From assembly GCF_030527965.1 (NCBI RefSeq), contig NZ_JAUMZU010000013.1:16813-80812 (forward strand): DNA of 64,000 bases, given 5' to 3'. Below, piece by piece: positions 38,487 through 48,314 of this stretch (positions are counted from its first letter, which is position 1; every line of letters begins with the position of its first letter). Made by a program: the position numbers and the translations under genes. Origin of the DNA: Neisseria sp. (GTDB taxonomy: Bacteria; Pseudomonadota; Gammaproteobacteria; Burkholderiales; Neisseriaceae). The notes beneath the pieces were generated by a model. The model was not told the DNA's origin and ran no database searches. It worked only from the letters and a program-made list of their open reading frames with translations.

Positions 38487-39208
38487 GCTTTGCCTTCCAA
38501 CCAATATGCCGCCGCCAAACCCGCCAGCGCGCCTACCGGCACATACCACGCGCCATCTGTTAAGAGATGAACGGATGCCGCCACCACAAGGCTGACCAGC
38601 CAAGGCCGTGCCGCTTTCCAGCCTTTCCACATGCCGCGCAGCAAAACCAAAAACACGGCCGGAAAGGCCATGCCGAAGCCCAAGGCCGCCGCATCGCCCA
38701 GATAAGGCCCGATAACCGTACCCAACGCAGTAAAGCTCACCCACATTACATACAAAGTCAGCGCCGTGCCCATGTAATAAAACCAGCTGAACGCAGGCAG
38801 GCCTTGCGCTTTGCGCTTTTGTGCGTCTGCCATGCCCAAAGCCCAGCTTTCGTCGGTCATAAGAAACAAAGCCGCCAGCGTTTTTTTCAAAGGCAGGCTG
38901 CGCAAATAAGGCGCCAGCGCCGCGCCCATCAAAATATGGCGCGTATTAATCATAAAAGTTACGCTGATAATCAACAAAGCCGGCAGCGGCTTGCGCCACA
39001 AGCCGACCGCCGCAAATTCCGAACCGCCGGCAAAATTCAAACCGGCCATCAGCGGCATTTCCAGTATGCTCACGCCCTTCGCCGCACCTTGGGCACCCAA
39101 AATCAAAGCAAACGGCAGCATGCCGATTAATATAGGCGCAACGTCTTTAATCCCTCGCCTGAATTCGGATTGCGGAGAATCGGCAGCAATGGAGGCAGCA
39201 TCAGCCAT
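38483..39208 (-). CDS. azlC: Branched-chain amino acid exporter subunit AzlC
   Basis: 241-residue large membrane subunit of the AzlCD exporter. The hallmark block EFRRGIKDVAPILIGMLPFA near the N-terminus is followed by NFAGGSEFAAVGL, INTRHILMGAAL and LMTDESWALG. ATG 39208 has an AGAGAAG ribosome site; a TTG at 39229 would add seven residues. Substrates are probably branched-chain amino acids or methionine, by analogy. Confidence 0.87.
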   Translation of the reverse strand: MADAASIAADSPQSEFRRGIKDVAPILIGMLPFALILGAQGAAKGVSILEMPLMAGLNFAGGSEFAAVGLWRKPLPALLIISVTFMINTRHILMGAALAPYLRSLPLKKTLAALFLMTDESWALGMADAQKRKAQGLPAFSWFYYMGTALTLYVMWVSFTALGTVIGPYLGDAAALGFGMAFPAVFLVLLRGMWKGWKAARPWLVSLVVAASVHLLTDGAWYVPVGALAGLAAAYWLEGKA

Positions 39209-39355
39209 AAACGCGCTTCTCTTTCCCAATGTGTGAATAAAGTCCAGCCATTATAGAGAGCGCAGCGAAGCCAGACAACACGCCTGCGCCGCCCGCCTCG
39301 TTTATCCACTATAATGCCTGTCTGAAAACCTTTTCGACTTTCACAAGGAATCGCC

Positions 39356-40639
39356 ATGAACCGCAACGAACAGCTCTTCAACCGCGCCAAAGCCATTATT
39401 CCGGGCGGCGTGAATTCCCCCGTACGCGCCTTCGGCAGCGTCGGCGGCATCCCGCGTTTTATCAAAAAAGCCGAGGGCGCTTACGTATGGGACGAAAACG
39501 GCACGCGCTACATTGATTACGTCGGTTCGTGGGGCCCTGCGATTGTCGGCCACGCCCATCCCGAAGTGGTCGAAGCCGTGCGCGAAGCGGCTTTGGACGG
39601 TTTATCGTTCGGCGCGCCCACTGAAGCCGAAATCACGATAACCGAAGAAATCGCCAAAATCGTGCCCAGCGTCGAGCGCATCCGCTTGGTCAGCTCCGGT
39701 ACCGAAGCCACCATGAGCGCCATCCGCTTGGCACGCGGCTACACCAAGCGCGATAAAATCGTCAAATTCGAAGGTTGCTACCACGGCCACTCCGACAGCC
39801 TGCTGGTCAAGGCGGGCAGCGGCCTGCTGACGTTCGGCAACCCGAGTTCCGCCGGCGTGCCTGCCGACTTTACCCGCCATACCGTTGTTTTGCCCTACAA
39901 CGACAACACAGCGCTGGAGCAAGCCTTCGCCGAATTCGGCAACGAAATCGCTTGTGTCATTCTTGAGCCGATTGCCGGCAACATGAATCTGGTGAAACCC
40001 AGCAACGAATTTGTTCAAACCCTGCGCCGCCTTACCGAGCAGCACGGCAGCGTGTTGATTTACGACGAAGTGATGACCGGCTTCCGCGTTGCATTGGGCG
40101 GCGCACAATCACTGCACGGCATCACGCCGGATTTAACCACCATGGGCAAAGTCATCGGCGGCGGCATGCCTTTGGCGGCTTTCGGCGGCAAGCGCGAAAT
40201 CATGGAATGCGTTTCACCTTTAGGCGGCGTATATCAAGCGGGCACTTTATCGGGCAATCCGGTCGCCGTGGCCGCCGGACTCAAAACCTTGGAAATCATC
40301 CAACGCCCGGGCTTTTACCAAACCCTGTCTGAACGCACCCGCGCCTTAACCGACGGCCTGACCGCCGCCGCACGCAAGCACGGCATGACCTTCAGCGCCG
40401 ACAGCATAGGTGGCATGTTCGGCCTCTACTTCGCCGAACGCATACCGCAAAGCTACGCCGACATGGCCGCTTCAAATACCGAAGCCTTCAAACACCTGTT
40501 TCACGGCCTGCTCGAGCGCGGCGTTGCCCTCGGCCCATCCGCCTACGAAGCCGGCTTTGTCTCCGCCGCCCATACACCCGAGCTGATTGACGAAACCATC
40601 AGCTTGGCCGACGAAGTGTTCGCACACATGGCGCGCTGA
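39356..40639 (+). CDS. hemL: Glutamate-1-semialdehyde 2,1-aminomutase
   Basis: 427-residue PLP enzyme that makes 5-aminolevulinate in the C5 haem pathway. PLP lysine is Lys265 in [18 protein letters not shown]. Other family segments: [53 protein letters not shown] and [13 protein letters not shown] (about 39314) precedes it and an inverted pair follows. With hemJ, it is the second haem-synthesis gene in this stretch, though not in the same operon. Confidence 0.97.
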   Translation: MNRNEQLFNRAKAIIPGGVNSPVRAFGSVGGIPRFIKKAEGAYVWDENGTRYIDYVGSWGPAIVGHAHPEVVEAVREAALDGLSFGAPTEAEITITEEIAKIVPSVERIRLVSSGTEATMSAIRLARGYTKRDKIVKFEGCYHGHSDSLLVKAGSGLLTFGNPSSAGVPADFTRHTVVLPYNDNTALEQAFAEFGNEIACVILEPIAGNMNLVKPSNEFVQTLRRLTEQHGSVLIYDEVMTGFRVALGGAQSLHGITPDLTTMGKVIGGGMPLAAFGGKREIMECVSPLGGVYQAGTLSGNPVAVAAGLKTLEIIQRPGFYQTLSERTRALTDGLTAAARKHGMTFSADSIGGMFGLYFAERIPQSYADMAASNTEAFKHLFHGLLERGVALGPSAYEAGFVSAAHTPELIDETISLADEVFAHMAR

Positions 40640-40645
40640 AGCGAA

Positions 40646-40687
40646 ATGCCTGTCTGAAACCGCCCGCACGGCTTTTCAGACAGGCAT
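40646..40687. terminator. Inverted DUS pair after hemL
   Basis: ATGCCTGTCTGAAA and complement separated by 14 bases, directly after the stop codon. Confidence 0.65.
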
Positions 40688-40710
40688 CAACCCGAGCAGG
40701 AAACCCGACC

Positions 40711-41295
40711 ATGCCTTCCGTGAAAAGCGAACTGCGCCGCCAACTGCGCCGCGCCCGCCGCAACATAAGCGCAAGCCAACGCCGCCACGCTACTTTGCAA
40801 GCCAACCGCCAACTGAAAAAATTCATCAAACGCGGCCAAAAAATCGCCGCCTACTGGCCGATAGGCGGCGAATTGCGTTTGGACGCGCTACTGGCAACCG
40901 CACAACGGCGCGGTGCTAAAATTTATCTGCCATACATCGAAAAAAACCGCTTGCGCCTCTGGTTCACCCCTTACCAATACGGCCAACAGCCCGAGCGCAA
41001 CACGCAAGGCCGCATGAACATACCGCAATTTGCCGGCCGAAAAATCCGCGCTGACAAGCTCAATCTCATGCTGCTGCCGCTGGTCGGCGCCGACAGCCAA
41101 GGCTATCGGCTGGGGCAAGGCGGCGGTTTTTACGATGCCACGCTCGCCCGAACCCGCCCCGGCAAACCGCTTAGAATCGGCGTCGGATTCGCCTGTCAGC
41201 TCGTCGATACGCTGCCGCACGAAGCGCACGATATCCGCCTGAACGCGTTTGTCTGCGAAAACGGCATCCGTCGTTTTCCTTCGTCGTTTGTGTAA
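40711..41295 (+). CDS. ygfA: 5-formyltetrahydrofolate cyclo-ligase
   Basis: 194-residue enzyme converting 5-formyl-THF to 5,10-methenyl-THF with ATP. Family landmarks: basic N-terminus SELRRQLRRARRNIS, IAAYWPIGGELRLD, IYLPYIEKNRL, and the substrate/ATP loop LGQGGGFYDATLARTRP. The C-terminal HDIRLNAFVCENGI matches. No 6S RNA gene, often beside ygfA, is evident in the 71-base upstream gap. Confidence 0.92.
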   Translation: MPSVKSELRRQLRRARRNISASQRRHATLQANRQLKKFIKRGQKIAAYWPIGGELRLDALLATAQRRGAKIYLPYIEKNRLRLWFTPYQYGQQPERNTQGRMNIPQFAGRKIRADKLNLMLLPLVGADSQGYRLGQGGGFYDATLARTRPGKPLRIGVGFACQLVDTLPHEAHDIRLNAFVCENGIRRFPSSFV

Positions 41296-41417
41296 ACATC
41301 GGCCTTTTCAGACAGGCTTTCATTTTGCCTATCTTTACCGAACACACGGTTTTAATTCGGGCAGCGCACCCGTATATAGACGCCGTCTGTTCCAACACGT
41401 TGAAAAGGAAAACAAAC

Positions 41418-41654
41418 ATGCAACCCGTTTCCTATGCCGCCACCTATCCCCACACCTGCAACAAAGCCCTCTATGTTGCGATGGCGCTGCTTTTCGGCAG
41501 CTTCGGCATACATAAATTCTGCGCCGGCCGCGTGTGGATGGGTATAATTTACGTTCTGCTGAGCTGGACGTTCATTCCCGGCGTTATCGGCATCATCGAA
41601 GGCATTCTGGCCGCATTCAAACCCACCGATTCCCTCGGCGCGATTGTGGTTTAA
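41418..41654 (+). CDS. TM2-domain membrane protein
   Basis: 78-residue protein with a TM2 domain: a first helix ALYVAMALLFGSFGIHKF, the charged turn CAGRVWMG, and a second helix IIYVLLSWTFIPGVIGIIEG. ATG 41418 with AAGGAAAA upstream is used; the frame is open further upstream without similarity. Function of TM2 proteins in bacteria is unknown. Confidence 0.8.
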   Translation: MQPVSYAATYPHTCNKALYVAMALLFGSFGIHKFCAGRVWMGIIYVLLSWTFIPGVIGIIEGILAAFKPTDSLGAIVV

Positions 41655-41776
41655 TGCCTGAAGAAAACCGCCGCGAGCAGCGCTTCACGCCGCTCAGGCC
41701 TTTCGACTAGAGCTGCCGCACTCGCGGCAGCAAACATTTGTGCAACATCAATGCTATTTTCAGACAGGCATATTCC

Positions 41777-42286
41777 ATGAACCCGCCCAAATGGCGCCGC
41801 TGGCTGCAAGAGAGTGCCAAGCTGGCCGTTTTGATACTGATTATTTTCAGCGCCGTCAATTGGTGGCGCAAACCTTCCCTGCCCGAGCATTTTTCACAAC
41901 AGCCGCTGCAAACACTCTCGCAAAAAACCGTCAATCTGGCGCAATTAAGCCAAAACAAAGTGGCCGTTTTGTATTTCTGGGGCACTTGGTGCGGCTATTG
42001 CAAACGCACCTCGCCGGTGGTTGAGCAGCTGCGTGCCGAAGGCATTCCCGTTTTAAGCATCGCCTTAAGCTCTGGCGACGATGAGAAGGTAAGCCGCTAT
42101 ATGCAAGAACACGGCTTGCGGTTTGAAACGGTCAACGACCCCGACGGCGCCCTATCCAAACAATGGGAAATAGCCGTTACGCCAACCGTCGTTTTCCTGA
42201 AAAACGGCGCCGTATCAGGCCACACAACCGGCCGCAGCGGCTATTGGGATCTGCGCATGCACCTTCTGCTGGCCGACTGGTTCTAA
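41777..42286 (+). CDS. Membrane-anchored thioredoxin-like protein (ScsD-like)
   Basis: 169-residue protein with an N-terminal membrane helix (about 14-30) and a periplasmic thioredoxin domain with active site FWGTWCGYCKRTSP (Cys72, Cys75) and cis-proline segment AVTPTVVFLKNG. It resembles the ScsD/TlpA-like protein disulfide oxidoreductases. It is the second such protein in the window but shares little beyond the fold with the one at 34671. A DUS lies just upstream of the start. Confidence 0.83.
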   Translation: MNPPKWRRWLQESAKLAVLILIIFSAVNWWRKPSLPEHFSQQPLQTLSQKTVNLAQLSQNKVAVLYFWGTWCGYCKRTSPVVEQLRAEGIPVLSIALSSGDDEKVSRYMQEHGLRFETVNDPDGALSKQWEIAVTPTVVFLKNGAVSGHTTGRSGYWDLRMHLLLADWF

Positions 42287-42304
42287 ACGCACCCGCCAAA
42301 CGCA

Positions 42305-42339
42305 AAAAAGCCTGTCTGAAAAATTCAGACAGGCTTTTT
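42305..42339. terminator. Inverted DUS pair between converging genes
   Basis: AAAAAGCCTGTCTGAA and exact complement around three bases, between the ScsD-like gene (plus) and the S9 peptidase gene (minus). Confidence 0.85.
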
Positions 42340-42353
42340 AAATGAAGCAAAGA

Positions 42354-44357
42354 TTATCCTGCCAACGCACTTTCCAAAAAGCATAACACGCAAGCCAATT
42401 CCGCCGCCGTTTCTTCTTGCGTGCCGTTTCCCGTATGGCCGCCGTTTTCCGGCGCATAAAGCCAGGTGTTCGGCGAAACCTCGCTCAACTTGGCGTAAAA
42501 TTTCAACGCATGCGCCGGATGCACCCTATCATCGCTCAGGCTCGTAGTAATCAAGGCGGGCGGATAGACCGTGCCGGCCTGCACATTGTGATAAGGCGAC
42601 AACGCAGTCAGATAAGGGCGCATGGCTTCGTCGGCCGGATCGCCGTATTCCTCTATCCAGCTCGCCCCTGCCGATAGCCCCGTGTAGCCGAGCATATCGG
42701 TCAGCGGCACTTCGCACACCAAAGCGCCGACGCTCTGCGGCTCGCGCACAAAAGCCGAAGCCGCCACCAAGCCGCCGTTGCTGCCGCCTTGCAAAGCAAT
42801 CTTAGCGGCACGCGACAGGCCGCGTTCGCACACATCCTTTACCACCGCCAGCAAGTCATCCGCACTGCGGTGTTTGTGTTTGCCTTGTGCCGCACGATGC
42901 CAATATTTGAATTCACCGCCGCCGCGCACGTTCGCCAACACAAAAGCATAACCTTTTTCCAGCCAATGCCGCCCCATCGTGCCCAGGTAATGCGGCAGCT
43001 CGGGCACGCCGAAACCGCCGTACGCATAAACCAGCGTCGGCGTATCCGGCGAAGCGGCTTTACCGACGTGATAATAAGGCACGGCGGTGCCGTCGGCCGA
43101 CTTCGCCCAGAATTGGTTGACAACAATACCTTGCGGGTCAAACTGTTTAGGCTGACGGCGCAAAACCGAAAGCTCCATCACGTTCAAATCCAAGGCAAAC
43201 AGCGTCAGCGGCTCGATAAAATGGCTGTCGGCCAGATACACCGTATCGCCGCCCCAAGGCTGGTCGGTTATCTCCAGCGCGCCGCCCGGCAAAGCGGGCA
43301 AATCCTGCTCTTGCCACATCCCGCCCGTATATTTCCAAGCTTTCAGACAGGCATTCACTTTATCCAGATAGCTCACCAGCACAAAACGCTTGGTGGTTTC
43401 CACCGCTTCCACCGCCTGATACTCGTTCGGCTCAAACAAAAGCTGCGCCTCGCCGATTTCGCCCTTGTTCAGCTTCACCGCCAGCAGCGAGCCGGCCGGA
43501 TAAGTATGGTTGGCCCGCCGCCATTCTTCGCGCAGCAACACCATCAGCTGCCCCGCCAGATAGCCTGAAATTTCACAGTCTTTGGGCAAATTCAACAATT
43601 GAACGTCGCCTTGCGGGTCGACGCAAAAATAATCTTTGGTAAAAAAGCCGGTCGCCGCTTCAATCAAATCCACCGGCGCGCCCTGCCCGTCCAGATAGCG
43701 CCACGCGTTCACCATCACACCCGTTTCCGCCATCTGATAAACCGGCAGCGCCTCTTCAAAACACTGGCCGCGCCGCATCAGCCAAACTTGCCGCGGATAG
43801 CCCGAAACCGTCAGCTGCCGCTCGTCCCACGCCGGGCAAAGCCAAACGCTGTCGGCATCGCGCCACGCCACATGGCTTTTGCCGGCCGGAAAATGAAAGC
43901 CACCTTCCACAATGGCGCCTCGCGCCAAGTCGAATTCCAGCGTATAAGCCGTATCGCCACCCGCAATGCTCAACGTCAGCAAAACCTGCAACGGGTTCTC
44001 CACATAATGCGACACCCCGTCGAGATACACGTCATCGCCCAGCACTTCATCAAAATCCGCCACGCTGAATAAAATCTGCCAATCCGGCTGCCCTGCACGG
44101 TAAGACGCGGCAGAGCAAACCCGATAAACACCCTTGGGATAATCCGCATTCTGATGAAAATGATACATTCTGGCCCGATGTTCTTGACAAAACGGAATCT
44201 GGCGCTCGTCTTGCAGCTGCGCCGTAATATCGTCTTTCAACGCATCAAACCGAGGCGATTGCGCAAAGCGGCGCAACGTTTGATCGTGAGCCTGCGAGGC
44301 AAACGCCGAAGTTTCCGGCGAATCCAAATCTTCCAGAAAAGCAAAAATATCCTGCAT
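42354..44357 (-). CDS. Prolyl oligopeptidase family serine peptidase (S9A)
   Basis: 667-residue peptidase: an N-terminal beta-propeller (about 60-400) gating a C-terminal alpha/beta hydrolase. Nucleophile in ALQGGSNGGLV (Ser at about 525), aspartate in SLSDDRVHPAHALKF, histidine in ENGGHTGNG, and the preceding VYAYGGFGVPELP and LANVRGGGEF blocks. No signal peptide; likely cytoplasmic. ATG 44357 (MQDIFAFLEDLDSPE) is preferred over an upstream alternative at 44423 that lacks similarity. One DUS lies inside (about 43344). Confidence 0.9.
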   Translation of the reverse strand: MQDIFAFLEDLDSPETSAFASQAHDQTLRRFAQSPRFDALKDDITAQLQDERQIPFCQEHRARMYHFHQNADYPKGVYRVCSAASYRAGQPDWQILFSVADFDEVLGDDVYLDGVSHYVENPLQVLLTLSIAGGDTAYTLEFDLARGAIVEGGFHFPAGKSHVAWRDADSVWLCPAWDERQLTVSGYPRQVWLMRRGQCFEEALPVYQMAETGVMVNAWRYLDGQGAPVDLIEAATGFFTKDYFCVDPQGDVQLLNLPKDCEISGYLAGQLMVLLREEWRRANHTYPAGSLLAVKLNKGEIGEAQLLFEPNEYQAVEAVETTKRFVLVSYLDKVNACLKAWKYTGGMWQEQDLPALPGGALEITDQPWGGDTVYLADSHFIEPLTLFALDLNVMELSVLRRQPKQFDPQGIVVNQFWAKSADGTAVPYYHVGKAASPDTPTLVYAYGGFGVPELPHYLGTMGRHWLEKGYAFVLANVRGGGEFKYWHRAAQGKHKHRSADDLLAVVKDVCERGLSRAAKIALQGGSNGGLVAASAFVREPQSVGALVCEVPLTDMLGYTGLSAGASWIEEYGDPADEAMRPYLTALSPYHNVQAGTVYPPALITTSLSDDRVHPAHALKFYAKLSEVSPNTWLYAPENGGHTGNGTQEETAAELACVLCFLESALAG

Positions 44358-44428
44358 AACAAAACCGCTTGAATTAAAAAACGCGATTATAATATGCTTT
44401 TCAACCGATTTAAGCCCCGACACGCATT

Positions 44429-44989
44429 ATGGATATCGAAACCAAACGCCGCCAAACCCAAGCCATGCTGGATAACGCCGACCTGCTCTTCAGCGCCAAC
44501 GAATGCCGCGACGCGCTACAGCGGATTGCCGCCGACATCAGCCGCGACTTAGCCGACAAATACCCGCTGATTCTGCCCGTGATGGGCGGCGCCGTCGTAT
44601 TCAGCGGGCAGCTGCTGCCGTTGCTGCGCTTTCCGCTTGATTTCGATTACGTGCACGTTTCCCGCTACGGCGACAAGCTGCAAGGCGGCAATTTCAACTG
44701 GAAGCGCATGCCCGAAGCCGAAGCCATCCGCGGCCGCCATATCGTTGTGCTCGACGACATCCTCGACGAAGGCCACACCATGGCCGCCATCCGCACCAAG
44801 CTGTTAGAAATGGGCGCAGCCAGCTGCCGCACCGCCGTGTTCGCCAACAAACTCATCGACAAAGCAAAACCGATAAGCGCCGACTACATCGGCCTGAACG
44901 TACCCAACCGCTACGTTTTCGGCTACGGCATGGACGCCGCCGGCGCATGGCGCAATCTCGGCGAAATCTACGCCTTAAAGCAAGACTGA
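44429..44989 (+). CDS. hpt: Hypoxanthine-guanine phosphoribosyltransferase
   Basis: 186-residue purine salvage enzyme. The PRPP-binding motif HIVVLDDILDEGHTM (about 104-118) is characteristic, with the LPVMGGAVVFSGQLL loop and the flexible VHVSRYGDKLQGG loop near residues 76-87. It is divergent from the S9 peptidase gene with a 71-base shared upstream region and is followed by a DUS terminator. Confidence 0.92.
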   Translation: MDIETKRRQTQAMLDNADLLFSANECRDALQRIAADISRDLADKYPLILPVMGGAVVFSGQLLPLLRFPLDFDYVHVSRYGDKLQGGNFNWKRMPEAEAIRGRHIVVLDDILDEGHTMAAIRTKLLEMGAASCRTAVFANKLIDKAKPISADYIGLNVPNRYVFGYGMDAAGAWRNLGEIYALKQD

Positions 44990-45025
44990 ACCCATAACGC
45001 AAAATAAACCGCACCACCCATTAAA

Positions 45026-45057
45026 AATGCCTGTCTGAATGTTTTCAGACAGGCATT
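45026..45057. terminator. Inverted DUS pair between converging genes
   Basis: AATGCCTGTCTGAA and complement around four bases, between hpt (plus) and the BASS transporter (minus). Confidence 0.8.
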
Positions 45058-45078
45058 GGTTCATCTAAATCTCTATCT

Positions 45079-46050
45079 CTAGCCATTAGCGCTTTGCTTG
45101 GTGTCTTCGGCATTTTGCGCGAGCTTATCCGCCTTGGCCGACCAATAAGACGCCAGCAGCGAACCGGAAATATTGTGCCATACGCTGAAAATGGCGCTGG
45201 GCACAGCGGCAAGCGGGCTGAAATAAGCGGCGGCAAGCGCGGCGCCCAGCCCAGAATTTTGCATGCCCACCTCAATCGCCAGCGTTTTTTGCGCGTCATA
45301 CGGCAGCTTGCAGAATTTGGCCGCCAGAAAGCCCAGCAGATAGCCGATACCGTTATGCAATACCACCACGCCGAAAATCAGCAAGCCGCTTTCCGCAATC
45401 TTCGGTTTGCTCCCGCCAACCACCGCGCCGATAATCAACACAATCGCCACCACCGAAACCACCGGCAACACACCCGCCGCCGCTTCGGTTTGTCGGCGGA
45501 ACAACACATGCGCCACGATACCCAGCACAATCGGCAGCAACACCATTTGCAAGATGGAAACAAACATCTTGGCCGCCGAGATTTCCAGCCATTGATGCGC
45601 CAACACATAGAAAATCGCCGGCGTTAAAATCGGCGCAAGCAGCGTGCTGATGGAGGTAACCGCCACCGAAAGCGCCACATTGCCCTTGGCCAGATAAGTC
45701 ACCACATTTGAGGCCGTGCCGCCCGGGCAGGCGCCGACCAAAATCACACCCACCGCGATTTCCGGCGGCAGCTTCAAACCTACCGCCAACGCATAGGCCG
45801 TCAACGGCATGATGGCAAACTGCGCCACCACGCCCACCAACACGGCCTTCGGATGCCGGCCCAGAATTTTGAAATCGGCGGGCGTCAGCGTCAGCCCCAT
45901 GCCGAACATCACCACACCGAGCAGCCACGGTATCAAAGGCCCCACCCATTTGAACGTTTCCGGCGCCACATAAGCAACGGTGGCAAACAACGCCGCCCAT
46001 AAAGCAAAAGTTTGACCGACAAATCGGCCTAATCGGTTTAATGTTTCCAT
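45079..46050 (-). CDS. BASS-family sodium symporter (ASBT_NM orthologue)
   Basis: 323-residue ten-helix inner-membrane symporter of the bile acid:sodium family. Blocks [39 protein letters not shown] and [15 protein letters not shown], with the Na+-site residues in the last two, match the crystallised meningococcal ASBT_NM closely from memory. Bile salts are transported by that protein, but the natural substrate in Neisseria (pantoate has been proposed) is not shown by this sequence. Confidence 0.92.
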   Translation of the reverse strand: METLNRLGRFVGQTFALWAALFATVAYVAPETFKWVGPLIPWLLGVVMFGMGLTLTPADFKILGRHPKAVLVGVVAQFAIMPLTAYALAVGLKLPPEIAVGVILVGACPGGTASNVVTYLAKGNVALSVAVTSISTLLAPILTPAIFYVLAHQWLEISAAKMFVSILQMVLLPIVLGIVAHVLFRRQTEAAAGVLPVVSVVAIVLIIGAVVGGSKPKIAESGLLIFGVVVLHNGIGYLLGFLAAKFCKLPYDAQKTLAIEVGMQNSGLGAALAAAYFSPLAAVPSAIFSVWHNISGSLLASYWSAKADKLAQNAEDTKQSANG

Positions 46051-46205
46051 TATTAATCTATTAATCGGTATCGTTAAAAATCGTAAGGATACCCTGATTT
46101 CCCGCCGAATAAAAGCCGCCGCCGCTGAAAAATGCCTTTCATCTGGTTTCTTACCGCAATGTTGTGTGCGGCAGCCAAGCCGGGCTGGTTTTTGCCGAGA
46201 TAATA

Positions 46206-46243
46206 ATAATGCCTGTCTGAAAACCGATTCAGACAGGCATTAT
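46206..46243. terminator. Inverted DUS pair after the RTX gene
   Basis: ATAATGCCTGTCTGAA and complement around six bases, 13 bases beyond the stop of the minus-strand gene at 46256. Confidence 0.8.
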
Positions 46244-46255
46244 GTTTTAATCAGG

Positions 46256-47968
46256 CTAGCCCAATACTTCCTGCGCTTTCAAAATATCTTCCAGTTTCAG
46301 GCCGGATTCGAGGTTTTGGAAAGTAATGCTGTTTTGATAGGTTTGGCCGTCTTTCACGCCGGTGAAGGTTAGCGTATGGGTTGCATCGTTCCATGAGGCG
46401 TTGTCGGCATTTAAGGCTTGGGTGAATACCAGTTTGTCTTTGCCGATATCGAAATCGGTAATGGTGTCGCGGCCGCTGTTGCTGTTGGTAACGAACACAT
46501 ATTTGTCAAAACCGGTGCCGCTGCTGAGCGTGTCGTCGCCCGCGCCGCCGATGAGGATGTCGTTGCCCGCTTCGCCGCGCAAAACATCGTTGCCGCCGTT
46601 GCTGCTGCTATCCAGCAGGCTGGCCCAATTGCCGGCGATAAAATTGCGTACCGCATCGTCGCTGTTGTTGCCCAGATTTTGCTCCACATAACTGTGCAAG
46701 GCCTGATAAGCATCGCTACCGTCGGCGGCGGTAAAGTTGAGACCTGCGGTGCTAACGTTATCGCCGAAAATAATATCGTGGCCGTTATTGCCTTCGATGG
46801 TATCGGCGGTCGCCTTCATGGTGTACACCAGCTTGTTTTCGCCGATGCCCAGATCAACCGTGTTACGGGTGTCGCCGATTAAAACGTCGTTAACCAAACC
46901 GCCTTGTAATTCGTTATTCTGGCCGTTGGCATTGTCGGCCACGGTCAGGTGCTCGCTATAGGCATCGCCGGAAGGGTCGTTTACCCGAATCGACAATACC
47001 GAAGTGTCGGTATCGGTGCCGTTATACACCTGATAAGTGATGTCGGGCACCTTACCCGTGTAGTCGGCATCGGAAGGCACAAAATGGTAGCTGCCGTCAT
47101 AATTAATCCGTATCGTGCCGACACCGTCGATATCCAACGTTTCATTGGCTTCGGCGGTTTTGCCGCCCACGCTGAAATTCAAGATGCCGGGCGTTTTGCC
47201 GCCTTTTTCCAGATAATAGTCGCTCAGCACATTACCGTTGAAACCAACCTCTTTGCCGTCGACACTGCCTTTGAGCTTATTGAAAGAATCGTTTTCGTTC
47301 TGGTCGATAACCACCGCACCGCCGCCGTATTGCCGCCCCACGCTAATGCTGTAAACGTCTTTGCCTTCGTTGTCGTCGGCATCGGTAGATTTGAGGGTAA
47401 TGGTATGGCCGCCGGCATCCAAGTCTTTTAAGGTTAAAGTGAATTTTCCGTCGGCATCCACTTTGTCGACGGTGTAAACCTCGCGATCCACTTGAACCCG
47501 CACATGCGTGCTGCCCGGCTCCACTTTGCCTTCAATGCTGATATCGCGCGAATAACTGTGCCAATTGCCCTGCGCATCCGCTTTCATAACCGAGTGTTCC
47601 GACACGATTTGCATGCTTTGGTCATTACCCGACACTTTGCCGTCAATACGGGTAACGGTCAGATTGCCCGACGAAGAAGCCGCTTGCAGCTCGAAGCGCA
47701 CATCGCCGCTCATATCGGTTGTGCCGTAAGCAGTGAACGTGCCGTCTTTATTGATTTGGCTTTTGTCGACCGTGGTCAAATATTCGCGGATGACCGTCTC
47801 ACCGTTAATGCCTTTGGCCGTGCGGTGGGTATAAATTTTTACGCCGGTGCTGGTCGGGTCTACCTGGCCGTGGAAAGTAATCGATTGTTTGCTGGTCGTG
47901 AAGCCGCTTTTCCCCGCTGCTTCGCGGCTGTCGTAGCCGTTTACTTCAAACCATTGTGTCACGCTCAT
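46256..47968 (-). CDS. RTX/Ig-like protein, type I secretion substrate
   Basis: 570-residue secreted-type protein with no Sec signal. The N-terminal half contains Ig-like repeats (ISIEGKVEPGSTHVRV, FTLTLKDLDAGGHTITLKS). The middle has a cadherin/VCBS-like module (LDIDGVGTIRINYDGSYHF). The C-terminal part has RTX calcium-binding repeats (GGNDVLRGEAGND, then GGAGDDTL) and a type I secretion target domain (FDKYVFVTNSNSGRDTITDF), ending in LEDILKAQEVLG. Large BapA/LapA-like adhesins share this layout but are far longer. ATG 47968 has AGAGAGG upstream. No ABC exporter or TolC-like gene is in the window. Confidence 0.82.
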   Translation of the reverse strand: MSVTQWFEVNGYDSREAAGKSGFTTSKQSITFHGQVDPTSTGVKIYTHRTAKGINGETVIREYLTTVDKSQINKDGTFTAYGTTDMSGDVRFELQAASSSGNLTVTRIDGKVSGNDQSMQIVSEHSVMKADAQGNWHSYSRDISIEGKVEPGSTHVRVQVDREVYTVDKVDADGKFTLTLKDLDAGGHTITLKSTDADDNEGKDVYSISVGRQYGGGAVVIDQNENDSFNKLKGSVDGKEVGFNGNVLSDYYLEKGGKTPGILNFSVGGKTAEANETLDIDGVGTIRINYDGSYHFVPSDADYTGKVPDITYQVYNGTDTDTSVLSIRVNDPSGDAYSEHLTVADNANGQNNELQGGLVNDVLIGDTRNTVDLGIGENKLVYTMKATADTIEGNNGHDIIFGDNVSTAGLNFTAADGSDAYQALHSYVEQNLGNNSDDAVRNFIAGNWASLLDSSSNGGNDVLRGEAGNDILIGGAGDDTLSSGTGFDKYVFVTNSNSGRDTITDFDIGKDKLVFTQALNADNASWNDATHTLTFTGVKDGQTYQNSITFQNLESGLKLEDILKAQEVLG

Positions 47969-48314
47969 GAAGAACCTCTCTGTCAATTGAAAATGATGCC
48001 TATCGGATTTTTCCAAGCCGATTTTATCGTTATCAGCGCTTTACGTTTGCTTACCTCTGCAATATCCGCCTGAAATAGATTATTTTCATTATTAAAAATC
48101 AAAAGTTTAAATTAAATTAATTAAAAATGCCATTTGATTATACCAAATAATTTAAATTTTATTAAACGAAGCGTCAGAAAAAAACAGTGGTTTGCATTTT
48201 AACTTTACAAACACAAACCGTTTACCTTTTAGACAATATGATACGAATCGCAGCCTCATCACAGAGCGATAAAAACCATAATGCCTGTCTGAATTTGTCA
48301 GACAGGCATTATGA
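47969..48314. other. AT-rich intergenic region upstream of the RTX gene
   Basis: 346 bases with no gene. It is strongly AT-rich between 48070 and 48250, likely the promoter region of the RTX gene, and ends in a DUS inverted pair (48277-48313). Confidence 0.6.
48277..48313. terminator. Inverted DUS pair after gluQRS
   Basis: CATAATGCCTGTCTGA and complement, adjacent to the stop of gluQRS at 48315. Confidence 0.8.

Noticed and set aside
34671..42286. The two thioredoxin-like genes as a duplicated pair
   Set aside because: One has a cleaved signal and the other a membrane anchor; sequences beyond the active site differ, and they lie 6 kb apart in separate units.
46132..46203. 23-codon open frame [17 protein letters not shown] between the BASS and RTX genes
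   Set aside because: No ribosome site and no sign of conservation; probably chance.
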